Below, one piece after another: positions 34,641-45,178 of a stretch of DNA of 64,000 nucleotides. Below the pieces are notes generated by a model. It was not told where the DNA came from. It did no database searches and saw only the letters and a program-made list of their open reading frames with translations. This stretch comes from Fagopyrum homotropicum. Taxonomy: Eukaryota; Streptophyta; Magnoliopsida; Caryophyllales; Polygonaceae. How positions within the stretch are numbered: position 1 is the stretch's first letter; each line of letters opens with the position of its first letter. Where the stretch lies: contig BSWB01000001.1 of NCBI GenBank assembly GCA_033239125.1, forward strand, positions 55,147,501-55,211,500, read 5' to 3'. Position numbers and translations under genes: made by a program.

Positions 34641-36015
34641 CCCCCTACGTTAATGTTTCCTTGTTCAACATATCAAGCTTCAATCTAATAAAATTAAATT
34701 TTTCCTCAAGAAGAGGCTTGGTAAAAATATCTGCAAGCTGCAAGTTAGTTGAGATAAAAGAGATCGAAATATCACCTTTCTCAACATGATCATGTATGAA
34801 GTGATATCTTACATCAATATGCTTAGTCCTTGAATGCTACACAGGATTATTGGTTATAGAAATAACACTACTATTATGACATTTTATAGGAATACCTTTC
34901 AAGTCAAAGCCAAGGTCACAAAGTTGTTGAGCAATCCAAAGAATTTGTGCATAACAGTCTCTTGCAGCGATATATTCAGCTTCGGCTGTTGATAGGGCAA
35001 CATAGTTTTGCTTCTTGGAGTGCCAACTAATTAGGGATGACCCTAAGAATTGACAACATCCAGAAGTACTTTTTCTATCGACCTTATAACCTGCAAAGTC
35101 TGCATCTGAATAGCCAACAAGATGAAACGAGCTTTGACGTGGGTACCATAACCCTAGATCCTTAGTGCCATTGAAATACCGAAAAATTCTTTTCACAGCT
35201 ATCAAGTGTGACTTGTTAGGATCAGCTTGAAATCTTGCACACATGCACACGCTAAACATAATGTCAGACGACTATCAGATAGATGCAACAATGAACCGAT
35301 CATACCTCGATACTCCTTTTGTACTACACTTTTTCCTTTCTTGTCATGATCTAGTGAAAGTGTTGAACTCATAGGAGTCTTTGTAACCTTAGATTGATCC
35401 ATTTTGTACTTCTTAAGCAAGTCTTTAGTATACTTGCTTTGATTGAGAAAAATTCTTTTCTTTGCTTGTGTAACTTGATGTCCAAGAAAGAAATTTAGCT
35501 CTCCCATTAAGCTCATTTCAAATTCCCTGCACATAATATCTGGCAACTGGAGCAAAAGTCTCCTCATAATCAATACCTTCTTCTTGGTTATAGCTTTGTG
35601 CTGCAAGTCGTGCTTTATTTCGTATGACTTTGCCACTTTCATCCAATTTGCTTCGAAAGACCCCTTTCGTGCCAATAATTGATTGATGTTTTGGTCTTGA
35701 AGTAAGAGTCCATATCTTGTTTCTCTCAAATTCATTCAATTCATTTTGCATGGCAATGATCCAATCAGGCTCTTGAAGAGCTTGAACGTAGTTCTTTGGC
35801 TCGACAAGCGATACAAAAGCGGGGAAGACACAAAAATTGTTCACTTTCGATCTAGTTTGAACTCCAGCATTTGGATCTGAGATCACATTCTTTTGTGGAT
35901 GATATGAGGAGCGTTGAACTTTTCTTCTTTTGACATATGGAGCAGATCCAGAAGGTTGAGCTTCATATGTTTGTTTAGATTCAGGTACTGTTGGTATATT
36001 ACTTGTTGATCCAAT
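34641..36015 (-). pseudogene. pol: Copia RT / RNase H of element C, catalytic core deleted
   Basis: The IN-RT linker and RT fingers are present (36015-35545: HSSYHPQKNVISDP, NYVQALQEPDW, NKARLAAQSYNQEEGIDYEE, TFAPVAR). Directly after FAPVAR, at about 35540, the sequence jumps to DIMCREFEMSLMGELNFFLG in another frame. Compared with element D, about 380 bp are missing, including the whole YVDD region, so RT activity is impossible. RNase H (35259-34837 and on to about 34650) is well kept: FSVCMCARFQAD, YSDADFAGYKVDRKSTSG and ALSTAEAEYIAARD. A stop near 34837 breaks its end. The right edge is the insertion of solo LTR E. Confidence 0.92.
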
Positions 36016-37882
36016 CTCAATGTAACACCCCAAATCCACGGGACTCGGAGTGCTACATTCGGCTAGGACCTCACAATGGATCTTGACCTTAGCCTGACAA
36101 CAAGTTCACTGGATCTTACAACAAGGCACATGTAGACTAAAACCAAATACATAAAAGTTGTATAAGATACATCAAAAGTGTTTACAAACACAAAGCTGAG
36201 TACAAAGCATCAAACCTAAACATCAGATAGAAAAGATACCAACTCACGCATCCTAATTTACAAAAGTCCTCGGCTGGTCACACCATCTGGCTCACACTGC
36301 AGTCTTCCTAACCTGCAGATCATCTACAACACGGTATACACCGTTAGCTACAGCAATGAATAAGCATGAAGGTAATAGCACAAACACACATCAACATCTC
36401 ATACATGCAATGCCACACATTCATTTATTATCTTTCAATTGTGTTATTCCATTACTAATTCAACTTATTTTGTGACACGAGGAACCTAAAGAACCTCGTC
36501 CCTTCCCCCGTTAACACAGGGGTTTTGCATGGGGATGATCTTCACTCGTCCCCCCCCCCTTGTGTTACTAGCTTCTAGGCACCCGCTCCTACCCTCGAGT
36601 GGAGGCATATGTTGTCACGACCCGTTATAATACACTTGGGCCATTTAATGTAATAAAATGTCTTCCTAGTCTAGTTTAAGTTGTAAATGCACAATCACAT
36701 GAACACACACAACCATCACAATCACACAAATCCATAACTGAATGCTAAGTAAGTCCTATGGACTTACCTGTAATACTCGTATCCAATACCACGTCACAGC
36801 TTCCCCTTTGGGGAAGTAATCAACGCTTGCAATAGCAAGACACACAACATCATATACTGCAAGGGTTATGAGACTCGTCTCCATAACCATAGGCAACCTA
36901 CAACCTCAATCTAAACCTCAAGATCATAACATGCTCACAAATGCCTAAGGCATATCCTTAACATCAACACAAGTTCCTAAGACACATCTTCAACATATAA
37001 CTCATCCTAACCAAGCTAGCCTAGCTATCATCTAAGCCAAGGCTAAAGGAAAGGAAGAAAGAATCATACCAACAAGGTATGCCCTAGACGCACCAGCGGA
37101 TACAAAGGACGCAGGGGTGTTGAACCAGTCAGGTGCAGGGGCGGCTCACACACCAGGCCCAGGTGCGGCTCAAGGCAGGCACATGGGCGAATGTCTGTGC
37201 AGAAGGTCGGCCCCAACTTCTCTTCAATCTTTCTCTTGACTCTCTTCACTTCTCTATCACACAACAGCTTAACACAAACATATATACACATATATGATCA
37301 TCAAAACAGCCAGGAAAGGATCCAACACAAGTCTAGCTTGTGATCCTAAGCTAGAATGGAAGAAAGAAGCAAGAAGGAAGAAAGAAGAAGGATGGGGGTG
37401 AAGAACTTACCACAACAGCCCTAAGCAGCAACTAGGAGCTACAACACACCTCACTGCCTCAAAACATCAACAACAACACACAACATCAACCTTAGCCATG
37501 AGCTCAAGATCATTCAAGCTTCAACCCAACACAAACACACAAAAACTCTCTCACAAGATCAAAGAGGAATCAAGAGGATAAGATAAAGGAGAAAAAGAAC
37601 GCAAGGGAGATGAAGGAGATGGAATGAAGTGGAGAAACTCTTCATCTGAAGGTTGGGAAGCTTATACAGGAAGCTATCCCAAAATCAAGGTGAAGAGGTC
37701 AACAAAGGTGGCTGCAACTACACAATCCCGCAGGGGCTGATCAGGCAAGGCGCAGGGGCGGCTTACCTGAGGTGCAGGGGCGGATCACAGGGTCCGCTGG
37801 GGTGGCTGACAGAGTCCAACTAGGACTCAACTAAGGCTCAACAAGGCTCCTAGGCTCCAAGGACTAAGGCTCTTACACTCAA
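36016..37882 (-). mobile_element. E: solo chromovirus LTR with TSD CTCAA
   Basis: A single B-family LTR (36021-37877, 1857 bp; TGTAAGAG..GTGTTACA on the minus strand) is flanked by CTCAA at 36016-36020 and 37878-37882. No internal sequence or second LTR is present, so LTR-LTR recombination removed the rest. It sits in the integrase-RT linker of element C. GC-rich gcaggggcggc motifs occur at 37110-37190 and 37725-37800. The TATA-like site seen in B near 6195 is altered here (near 37660). Confidence 0.95.
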
Positions 37883-38933
37883 GGCCTTGAAGTTGGGTTT
37901 CAAGCCCTTGAACCGGAGTTCTGTTATCACAGTTTCCTGTTTCAAGGTCTTGAAGGTGTGTATCAAGGTCTTGAGGGTTTTCTTTGGTATCTTGAATCTT
38001 TTCTTGCATATTCTTGTCTCGGTCTTTAGGATCTTCCTCTTCATCCGAATTATGATCTTCTCTTTGATTCAGATTTACATTTGCAAAACTCTCACTCAAA
38101 GTACCGTTATTGCTTTCATCAAATATAATATGATTGCTTTCCTCAACAAATTTGGTACGTTTGTTATAGACGCAATAAGCTTTGCTATTTGAAGCATATC
38201 CAATGAATATAGCTTCATCACTACGTGCATAAAATTTCCCAAGATTATCTTTGCCATTGTTATGAACAAAACAAGTACATGCAAAGGGTTTGAAATATGA
38301 AATATTTGGTTTTCTTCCTTTAAAGAGTTCATAAGGAGTCTTTTTCAAAATAAGGCGAATTAAACATCTATTCAAAATCTATTTTGCAGTGTTTACTGCA
38401 TCAGCCCAAAAACCTCTTGGCAAATTGTTTTCTAAAAGCATTGTCTTGGACATATCTTCAAGAGTGCGGTTCTTACGTTCCACTACTCTATTTTGTTGAG
38501 GAGTTCTTGGAGCTGAAAAATTATGTGAAATGCAATATTTTGCACAAAACAAATCAAACTTCAGTTGATCAAATTATCTACCATGATCTCTTCTTATAGA
38601 AACAATTGGTAGGTTTTTTAAAGTTTGTAGCTCCTTACACAATTTTGAAAACTCAAATAAAGCTTCAGATTTTTCTTGTAGAAAAGATATCCATGTAAAA
38701 CGAGAGAAATCATCTACTATAACAAGGATGTATTGTTTTCCTCCGGGAGATTTGACACGCATAAGTCCACAAAGATCCATATGTAAAAGTTCAATAGGTC
38801 GAGAAGAACTTACAGCTTTCTTAGGTTTGAATGAACCTCTTGTTTGTTTACCTTGTGTACACGCCTTACATAGATCATTAACCTTGAAATTTTGGTTTGG
38901 CAAACCACGTACCAAATCTTTTGTAAGTAGCTT
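37883..38933 (-). pseudogene. pol: Copia integrase and linker (element C)
   Basis: Minus-strand reading from 38915: LVRGLPNQNFKVNDLCKACTQGKQ (end of the zinc-binding domain), LLHMDLCGLMRVKSPGGKQY (first catalytic Asp), IVDDFSRFTW (second catalytic Asp region), then a break at 38574 where a stop follows RRDHGR. The C-terminal part (38375-37880) holds KKTPYELFKGRKPNISYFKPF and IGYASNSKAYCVYN. The linker that follows is repetitive at the protein level (DLDTHLQDLETG, VQGLETQLQGLE) because the DNA repeats the CAAGGCCTTG motif. It ends at the E insertion. At least three stops make it inactive. Confidence 0.9.
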
Positions 38934-39480
38934 CTACATGGTGTGCATGCTTACGTGACCAAGTCTTATATGCCAAAGCCTTGGATCATCAGTCAAGGCT
39001 TTTAGACATTTTAGCTTAGTTCCTGAAACTTGGTTAGTACTCATTGAATAAACATTATTACATCTAGGAGTAGTAAGCAACACTTCACCTGTCTTTTTGT
39101 CTTGAGCCTCACATTTATCTGAATCAAACATGACTTTATTGCCTTTATCAAAAATTTGAGAAATACTTAGCAGATTATATTTCAAACCATCAACAAAATA
39201 AACATCATCAATAAAGTTAGATGAACTAAAGCAAATTTTACCAATGCCAATTATGTCACACTTTCCTTTATCACCAAGAGTAATGGTTCCAAATGATTGC
39301 TTCTTTAAATTTGAGAATAAAGAACTTTTTCCACTCATGCGTCTTGAGCAACCACTATCTAATATCCATTTGTGCTCCTTTACCTTGGTGATATCCTGCA
39401 AGACAACAAACATCAATCTTTCCGGGTCGACCAAATGACATATTTTGGTTCAAACTCAGGTTCGATTATGTTTGGTGGTC
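38934..39480 (-). pseudogene. pol: Copia protease and GAG-pre-integrase (element C)
   Basis: The frame 39434-38934 begins before HKWILDSGCSRRMSGKSSLF, with the aspartic protease catalytic DSG triad, and ITLGDKGKCDIIGIGKI. The GAG-pre-integrase part follows with GLKYNLLSISQI and RLWHIRLGHVSMHTM. It ends in a stop at 38934 just before the zinc-binding Cys pair. The protease itself appears complete. Confidence 0.9.
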
Positions 39481-41203
39481 TAGTACCTTTTGGAACCCAG
39501 ATTTGTTTGACCTGTTTCCTTAGACATAAAGGATAGATGTTTCAGATTATATAAGGATCATTTCTTCTATAAGGACATGTAGATTTGACATGACCCTTTT
39601 TACAACAGTAGAAGAATGTAGGCATATGAATGCTTCCTTTGGCCTTGACAAAAGTGGTAGTAGGTTTTCTAGAAAAGCTCCTATGATAACCTATACCATT
39701 TTTGTTAAGGGAAGACTGTTGTTCACTTATCATTTTCTCAAGATTAGCTTTTGAACGAGAAAACTTAACAAGTGTAGCCTTCTGGTCTTGACACGTCAAA
39801 GTTAGATCAACTTTCTCTTTCTCTAGATCGATATAGTTTTGATGAAGAGAGGAGAGGTTGTCCTTGAAAATCAGGTTCTCTGATTCCAAGGCCTTGATAT
39901 TATCATCAAGGTCTACTTTTTCAGTGTTAAGATTTTCAATTTCCAAAGACATTTCACTTAGTTGTTTTTCTTATTCAAGAAGCTTTTCTTTTAAAGAGTT
40001 TATCCCTATTCTATGTTCCTTATCACATATGATAATATCTTTAAGGAATTGTTTTAGGTCGGTTTCAGGTTGAGACATAATTGTACTTACCACATTGTTA
40101 ACATACAAATTTGAATCTTCTTCATGATCGGCCACAAGATACAAGTTTGCTTGTTCTTTTTCGTCTTTTGATTCATTTGTTGATTCTTAATCACTCCATG
40201 GAGCAACCATAGCTTTCTTCTTTCGATCATTTTTCTAGAAGTTGGTCCTCTTCTTTTGTGGACAATCCTTCACGAGATGATCTGTTTCACCACATTCAAA
40301 ACAAGTCAGTACTCTCGTTTTCTTATTAGAGTTAGAAAACTTACCTCGGGGTTTTGATGCTCGTGGATATTCTCTATTAGCAGATTGTTTCTTAATCTTG
40401 AGAATTCTTGCGAGACTCTTAGAGATCATGGCGATTGCATCTTCATCATCATCATCATCACTCTCCTCTTCGTTAGATGGTAATTCATCTCTTCTTGATT
40501 TTAATGCCAAATTCTTGGAGTTGGATGGAAGGTCTCCATCTTCTTCACCAAGAATCATTTCATGTGTGATGAGTTTTCCAAGAAGGTCATCAAGAGGAAG
40601 AGTTGAGAGATTCTTACCTTTTTCAATAGCAGTCATCTTTAGACCCCACTTAGCTTTAGGTAGGCTCCTTAGAACCTTCCTAACTTTCTCTTCATTTGTG
40701 AAGATCTTTGTTAGTGAGTCCAATTTGTTCACGATCTCAGTGAATCTGGTGAACATTTCTTTGACTGTTTCATTTGGATTCATCTTGAACAGCTCGTATT
40801 GTCCGAGGAAGATGCTAATCTTTGTTTCCCTGACTTGACTTGTTCCCTCGTAAGTGACAAAAATCTTGTCCCATATTTATTTAGCACTCTTGCATGATGA
40901 GATGCGGTTGAATTCATTTGCATCTAATCCACAATATAGTAGGTTCATTGCTTTGTAATTCTTTGACACATTGTCCAGGTCAGCCAGTGTGAAGTCAGCT
41001 TCCTTCTTTGGGACTTGGACACCTTCAACCGCTGTCATTGGAACTTTATGTCCATTTTGAATGATGCTCCAAATCTCCATGTCCTAGTCAATAATGATTA
41101 TATGCATGAGTGCTCTCCAATGGGCAAAGTTGTTGCCATAGAAGAGTGGTGGTCGAGATGAGAATCTTCCTTGATCAAATCCACGATCACCTACAGGATT
41201 CAT
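39481..41203 (-). pseudogene. gag: Copia gag with coiled coil and two zinc knuckles (element C)
   Basis: It starts at ATG 41203 (MNPVGDRGFDQGRF). A stop near 41082 separates the first 40 codons, and another at 40877 interrupts the UBN2-type capsid core. The next frame, 40783-40235, is open for 182 codons: an acidic run (EEESDDDDDEDAIAM) and a zinc knuckle, CFECGETDHLVKDC. After further stops the frame at 39952-39542 encodes a long Leu/Glu/Lys coiled coil and a second, variant knuckle (CCKKGHVKSTC). A coiled coil between two knuckles is typical of SIRE-like gag. At least four stops are present. Confidence 0.87.
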
Positions 41204-41240
41204 AATTAGTCTCACTGATGGTTAAATCAATAAACGTGAG

Positions 41241-41256
41241 TCTAACTCAGATACCA
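41241..41256 (-). promoter_or_regulatory. Primer binding site of element C
   Basis: On the minus strand TGGTATCTGAGTTAGA lies 2 nt inside the 5' LTR. It resembles the initiator tRNA-Met site TGGTATCAGAGCC (seen intact in D at 10141) but has substitutions, so priming may be impaired or the site has simply decayed. Confidence 0.75.
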
Positions 41257-41258
41257 AT

Positions 41259-41693
41259 TGAAGAACTGGTAGGTGAAAAAAATAAGTGAAAAGATACTCT
41301 AGAAGGGGGGGTGTATAGAATATGAGAACTTTTCGCAAACCAAATCTCAAGGCCTTGAAACTCCTTTCAAGGGCCTTGATGTCAATCTGTGCTCTTAGTA
41401 AAACTTTGATTTCAAGGGCTTTGAAACAACTTTCAAGAGCCTTGACTTCGTGCTCTTGCAAAACAAAGTTAGTCACAATAGCAAAATATAGTGCGGAATG
41501 TAAAAGATTAACACGAGGATATATTTACGATGTTCGGCTCTAAATTGCCTACTCTCCGTCCCAAGGTACAGCCTTAGGATCTAACTATCTATTATCAGCT
41601 TCAAAGAATCCTAGATACAAACTAGAAGAAATCCCCTTCTTCTCTCACTGTAGCCAATGCTACGATCTAGCTCCAACTCTCAACCTAGCTATA
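41259..41693 (-). repeat. 5' LTR of element C, inner segment
   Basis: This is the LTR end CCAGTTCTTCA plus 420 bp, matching 31407-31850 of the 3' LTR. The TR-GAG element interrupts it at 41694. Confidence 0.92.
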
Positions 41694-43221
41694 TGACCGA
41701 AGGTATTTCTATGGTCGTCTATACCCAATCAAAAGTAAATCCAGACTTAGCACTAAGGACAAGTATAGTGATTAAGTAAGGGTCGAACCCAAGAGAGTTA
41801 AGGTGTTTTAGATGCAATTATCGATTATAGTGACAATTGACACAAAAAAGGGGGGTTTTGGTTGAATTGATGCACTAAAACTTATGAAAACGATAAATGC
41901 GACAAGTAAGACAATAATGGATGAATCTACACTAGGTTGATTCTAAGAATGCAATTGCTACTTTGGTGAGTTCATTTTACAAGTTTTCAAGTAATCCCCC
42001 GTCTCGATCATATATATGTCTTGAGCCAACCGGCATCAACACAACCTAACAGGTTAAAGTTCCGTAAACCTACAAGAACAAAAAACAAGTTAGCTTTCAA
42101 ATAAAGACAAAAGGATATAAAGAGAAGATTAAAACCGTTAAACTTATCTTTATATTTGTGTTCCTTTTCTTCAAGTAATCAGAACCCGTTATTACTTGAA
42201 GTTGCTACTAGATTAAAGACCCGAACCCGGAACCTATTAATCCTAGTTGTTTACACGCACTTTAGAACCTAAGGTGATCAATCTCAAGTAATAGTAAACA
42301 TGCAATTTAGACAATGGAGATCAAGGAAACACAAAGTATTACTCAATGAAAACTTAGATTAAAAAGAACTTACAACCAAGGTAACAATACAGCTTCAAAC
42401 CAACCCAATGTAGCAAGGGAGTTAGCAACTCATTACAAGGAAGCAAGACAATCTAATCGGATAATTTGTTTACTAACTAGATGATAAGATCGATGATTCT
42501 AGCAATCAACCAAGGACTATTTATACTACAAAAGACACTAAATAGGAGTAAATGGCCGGCCCAAAACCGCCACCTTAAATTCCATAAAGGTGGTGTAAAT
42601 AGCCGGACCAAAGCTTCTGGCGTTAAACCGTAGGGGCGGCCTTCAAACGCAGGGTCGGTTTAGGCAGAATCGGTTGATCTTCTTCAGAGCCGCTGGGGCG
42701 GCTAGACAATTCCGCTGCGGCGGATCTTCAATGCTCTTCAACGTCTGACCTTTCTCCTTTCCTGACATTTCTGATGCCAAGCCGCCGGGGCGTCCCTATG
42801 TCAACGCAGGGGCGGTGACACATCCTCTTCGTCTTCCAGCTCCCATGTTGAGGCGCAGGCAGTGCCGCAGTGGAAGGCACAGGGGAGCTGGTCTTCGTTT
42901 CGTTTGTGGAGGACACCACAGGGGCGCCAAGAAGTGGCGCAGGCGCGGTGACACGCTTCATGGTTGGTGCTGGTAAAAGCGCAGGGAGCGCTCCGAAGTA
43001 AGACGTCACCCGCAGGGGCGGCTGCAAGGATCCACTGGGGCGGTGAGGCAACAAAAGCTTTGCTTCGTGATCGATCTTCACTCCTAAGTGCTTATAACTC
43101 GTTCTTTAGGTTCTTTTGATCTTCTTCTTCTAGACCAAGGAGTTAGTAGCATAAACTGACACTAATGCAATAAAAAAACTGTAAAAACTACCCTAAATGA
43201 TAGTGATTTCATGACCTATCA
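41694..43221 (-). repeat. 3' LTR of the TR-GAG element
   Basis: The minus-strand start is TGATAGGTCATG. A TATA box (agtataaatagt, minus) lies at 42516-42527. A GC-rich cluster at 42600-43040 carries many ccgc..gcgg motifs such as gccgctggggcggc. A purine tract, AAGTATGGGGGAGTT (43222-43236), adjoins it inside. Confidence 0.94.
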
Positions 43222-43838
43222 AACTCCCCCATACTTAGACCTTTTACTTATCCCGAGTAAAAACAAATGACATCAACTAGACTCAAAGGCCTCAGGAAGC
43301 ATGAGTAAGTAGAAGGAAGATGGAAAACAAGAGAAAAGTCAAGAAAGAAAGAAAGAAAAGAGAGGAAATGTGAGAAAAAGAATCACTACCATCCTTATCG
43401 CTCCAAGAGTGGCCTACCCGGACAACCTCCTTATGACTCCCCTTCTTATGTCGCCAAAACGACGGAAGGGAAACCTACACTCGGTGTCGCTCATTTTGCC
43501 AAGGCGCCCTTTCGGGTTTTTACCTTGCCACTCTTCTTCTCTTCTCACTTAAACTCACATCCCACAAGTCCAATTTTGAGCCAACCTAAGGTTGGTCAGA
43601 CTACCTTCTTTTTACCTAAACTGCCCTTTCGGGTTTTCGGTTTATCCAAGGATTTCCATGCCTTTTTTCACTTCTTTGGCTTTTATTTTGAACAATATTT
43701 AACAATGCAAACACAAATTCTAAAACAACTCAATGAACTTACAATGATATGTCCCTCCCCCATGCTTGAAGTACACTTTGTCCTCAAAGTGGAAATGAGT
43801 CAAAGATAAATGCGGGAGAAGGGAAAGAAATGTACCCC
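43222..43838 (-). other. 3' UTR of the TR-GAG element with two purine tracts
   Basis: The LTR-adjacent PPT is at 43222-43236. A second tract, CAAGCATGGGGGAGGGACAT on the minus strand, is at about 43749-43768, preceded by GAGGACAAAGTG. The same arrangement is found in Ath1 (53750-53765) and Ath2 (57927-57945). No coding sequence is seen in the rest. Confidence 0.75.
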
Positions 43839-45106
43839 TCACTGGGGTGGTCCGGATGGACCACCAGGACCCTTCTCTGGTGGGTAAGGGAAGTGGAGGA
43901 AGAAATGCTCCTGCCGACGGTGAAGGTTGTCGATACGGCCCTCCTGAGCCTCCATCCTCTCTCTAAATGAAGTCTCATAGCTAGCTTGCCAAGCCAACTG
44001 TTGAGTCTCCAACTGCTGCTGATGAGCCGCCTGCCAAGCATCCTGACGGCGGTCAAAGTGAGTGGTCATGGAGGAGGCGAAGCTGGACTGCCACGCCTGC
44101 TGCTGCTCAAGCATGGACCGCTGGTACTCGGTCTGCCATGCTTGGTGTTGTGTAGTCAAAGTTGCCATCTGAGCCTGCAGACTCTCCATGGTCTGACTGT
44201 CGTGTCCTGCCGTCGGCATCTCCTCATCAGTGGTGTGGGCCCTGCTAGAGCCGGCTGCGTACCTCCCAACTATATCAACCTGAGGCCGTCTCGGAGGGAC
44301 TGGGTCAGCCGGTACATAAAGATCTCACTCTTCCCGGAGCTCACATCATGAAATCCTTTCTTAACCGGGGTCCTTCCAAAGTTCCGAGTTCCTTCCGCTA
44401 GTTCCTGTATCTTTTCCAAAGCAAGGTCAGGAGTAGAGTTAAGAATATTACCTCCGCAAGCCGCATCGACGATCCTCCTTTCATTGTCTAGCAAGCCATT
44501 GTACAAGTACAAGACTAGATCTTGAGTTGAATATCCGTGAAAAGGACAGCTGGATCGGAGGCGTGCAAACCTTTCGAAGTACTCGTAGAGAGTTTCGGTT
44601 GCCTCTTGCTCGATGTTGCTTATAGCTTTCTTCAAGCTATTAGCTTTCTTAGCTGGAAAGTATTTCTCCAAATATCCTTTGTGAAGGTTCTCCCAAGTGT
44701 CGATACTCCCGGATGGAAGGTGGTAATACCAATCATCCGCGGAATCTTTGAGTGTGAAGCCGAATGCCCTCATCTTAATTTGTTCTTCGGTAATGTTGGC
44801 CGGCTTCATGCTCATACACACAATATGGAACTTCCCAAGGTGCTTGATGGGATCTTCACCACTTAGCCCATGGAAGGATGGGAGCAAGTGGATGAGGCCC
44901 GGCTTGAGCTCAAATTTGACTCCTTCCCCTAGTGCCGGTATAGCGACCGCAAGAGGGTTTTGAGCCAAGGTGGGCTGCGTAAGTTGACGAAGAGTACGGT
45001 CAGCCATCTCTTGTTGAAGTTGTCGTCTTCGTTCCCGGATGTGCGTCCTCTCAATTTCTGGATCAAAAGAAGCAAAGCCGGAATTAGTAGCACGGGTTTG
45101 AACCAT
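43839..45106 (-). pseudogene. gag: gag of the TR-GAG element, with a Trp/Gln-rich repeat tail
   Basis: From MVQTRATNSGF at 45106 the frame is open to 44270. It includes an Athila-type capsid: PGLIHLLPSFHGLSGEDP, MRAFGFTLKDSADDWYYHLP, KKANSLKKAISNIEQ and ARLRSSCPFHGYSTQDLVLY. A frameshift near 44330 separates this from the tail, 44219-43839, which reads MESLQAQMATLTTQHQAWQ and then repeats a QxAWQ unit at 15-19 residue intervals (four copies), ending in a proline/glycine-rich segment. The tail looks helical. It may aid assembly; that is inference. No zinc knuckle is seen. The shift could be a programmed frameshift or damage; one copy cannot tell. Confidence 0.85.
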
Positions 45107-45155
45107 AAAAAATGGTAAAAACAAATAATCAATAATAACAATAAAACACTTAAAC

Positions 45156-45173
45156 TCCCCGGTAACGGCGCCA
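45156..45173 (-). promoter_or_regulatory. Primer binding site, tRNA-Asp type (TR-GAG)
   Basis: The minus strand reads TGGCGCCGTTACCGGGGA; it differs at one position from the tRNA-Asp complement seen in Ath-A. It lies 5 nt inside the 5' LTR. Confidence 0.92.
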
Positions 45174-45178
45174 AAATT

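Noticed and set aside
36021..37877. Independent gene cluster in the middle of copia C
   Set aside because: CTCAA duplications and end-to-end match with the LTR of element B show it is a solo LTR.
44270..45106. Host gene candidate, because of a long open frame
   Set aside because: It holds the capsid blocks of Athila-type gag and lies between paired LTRs with a primer binding site.
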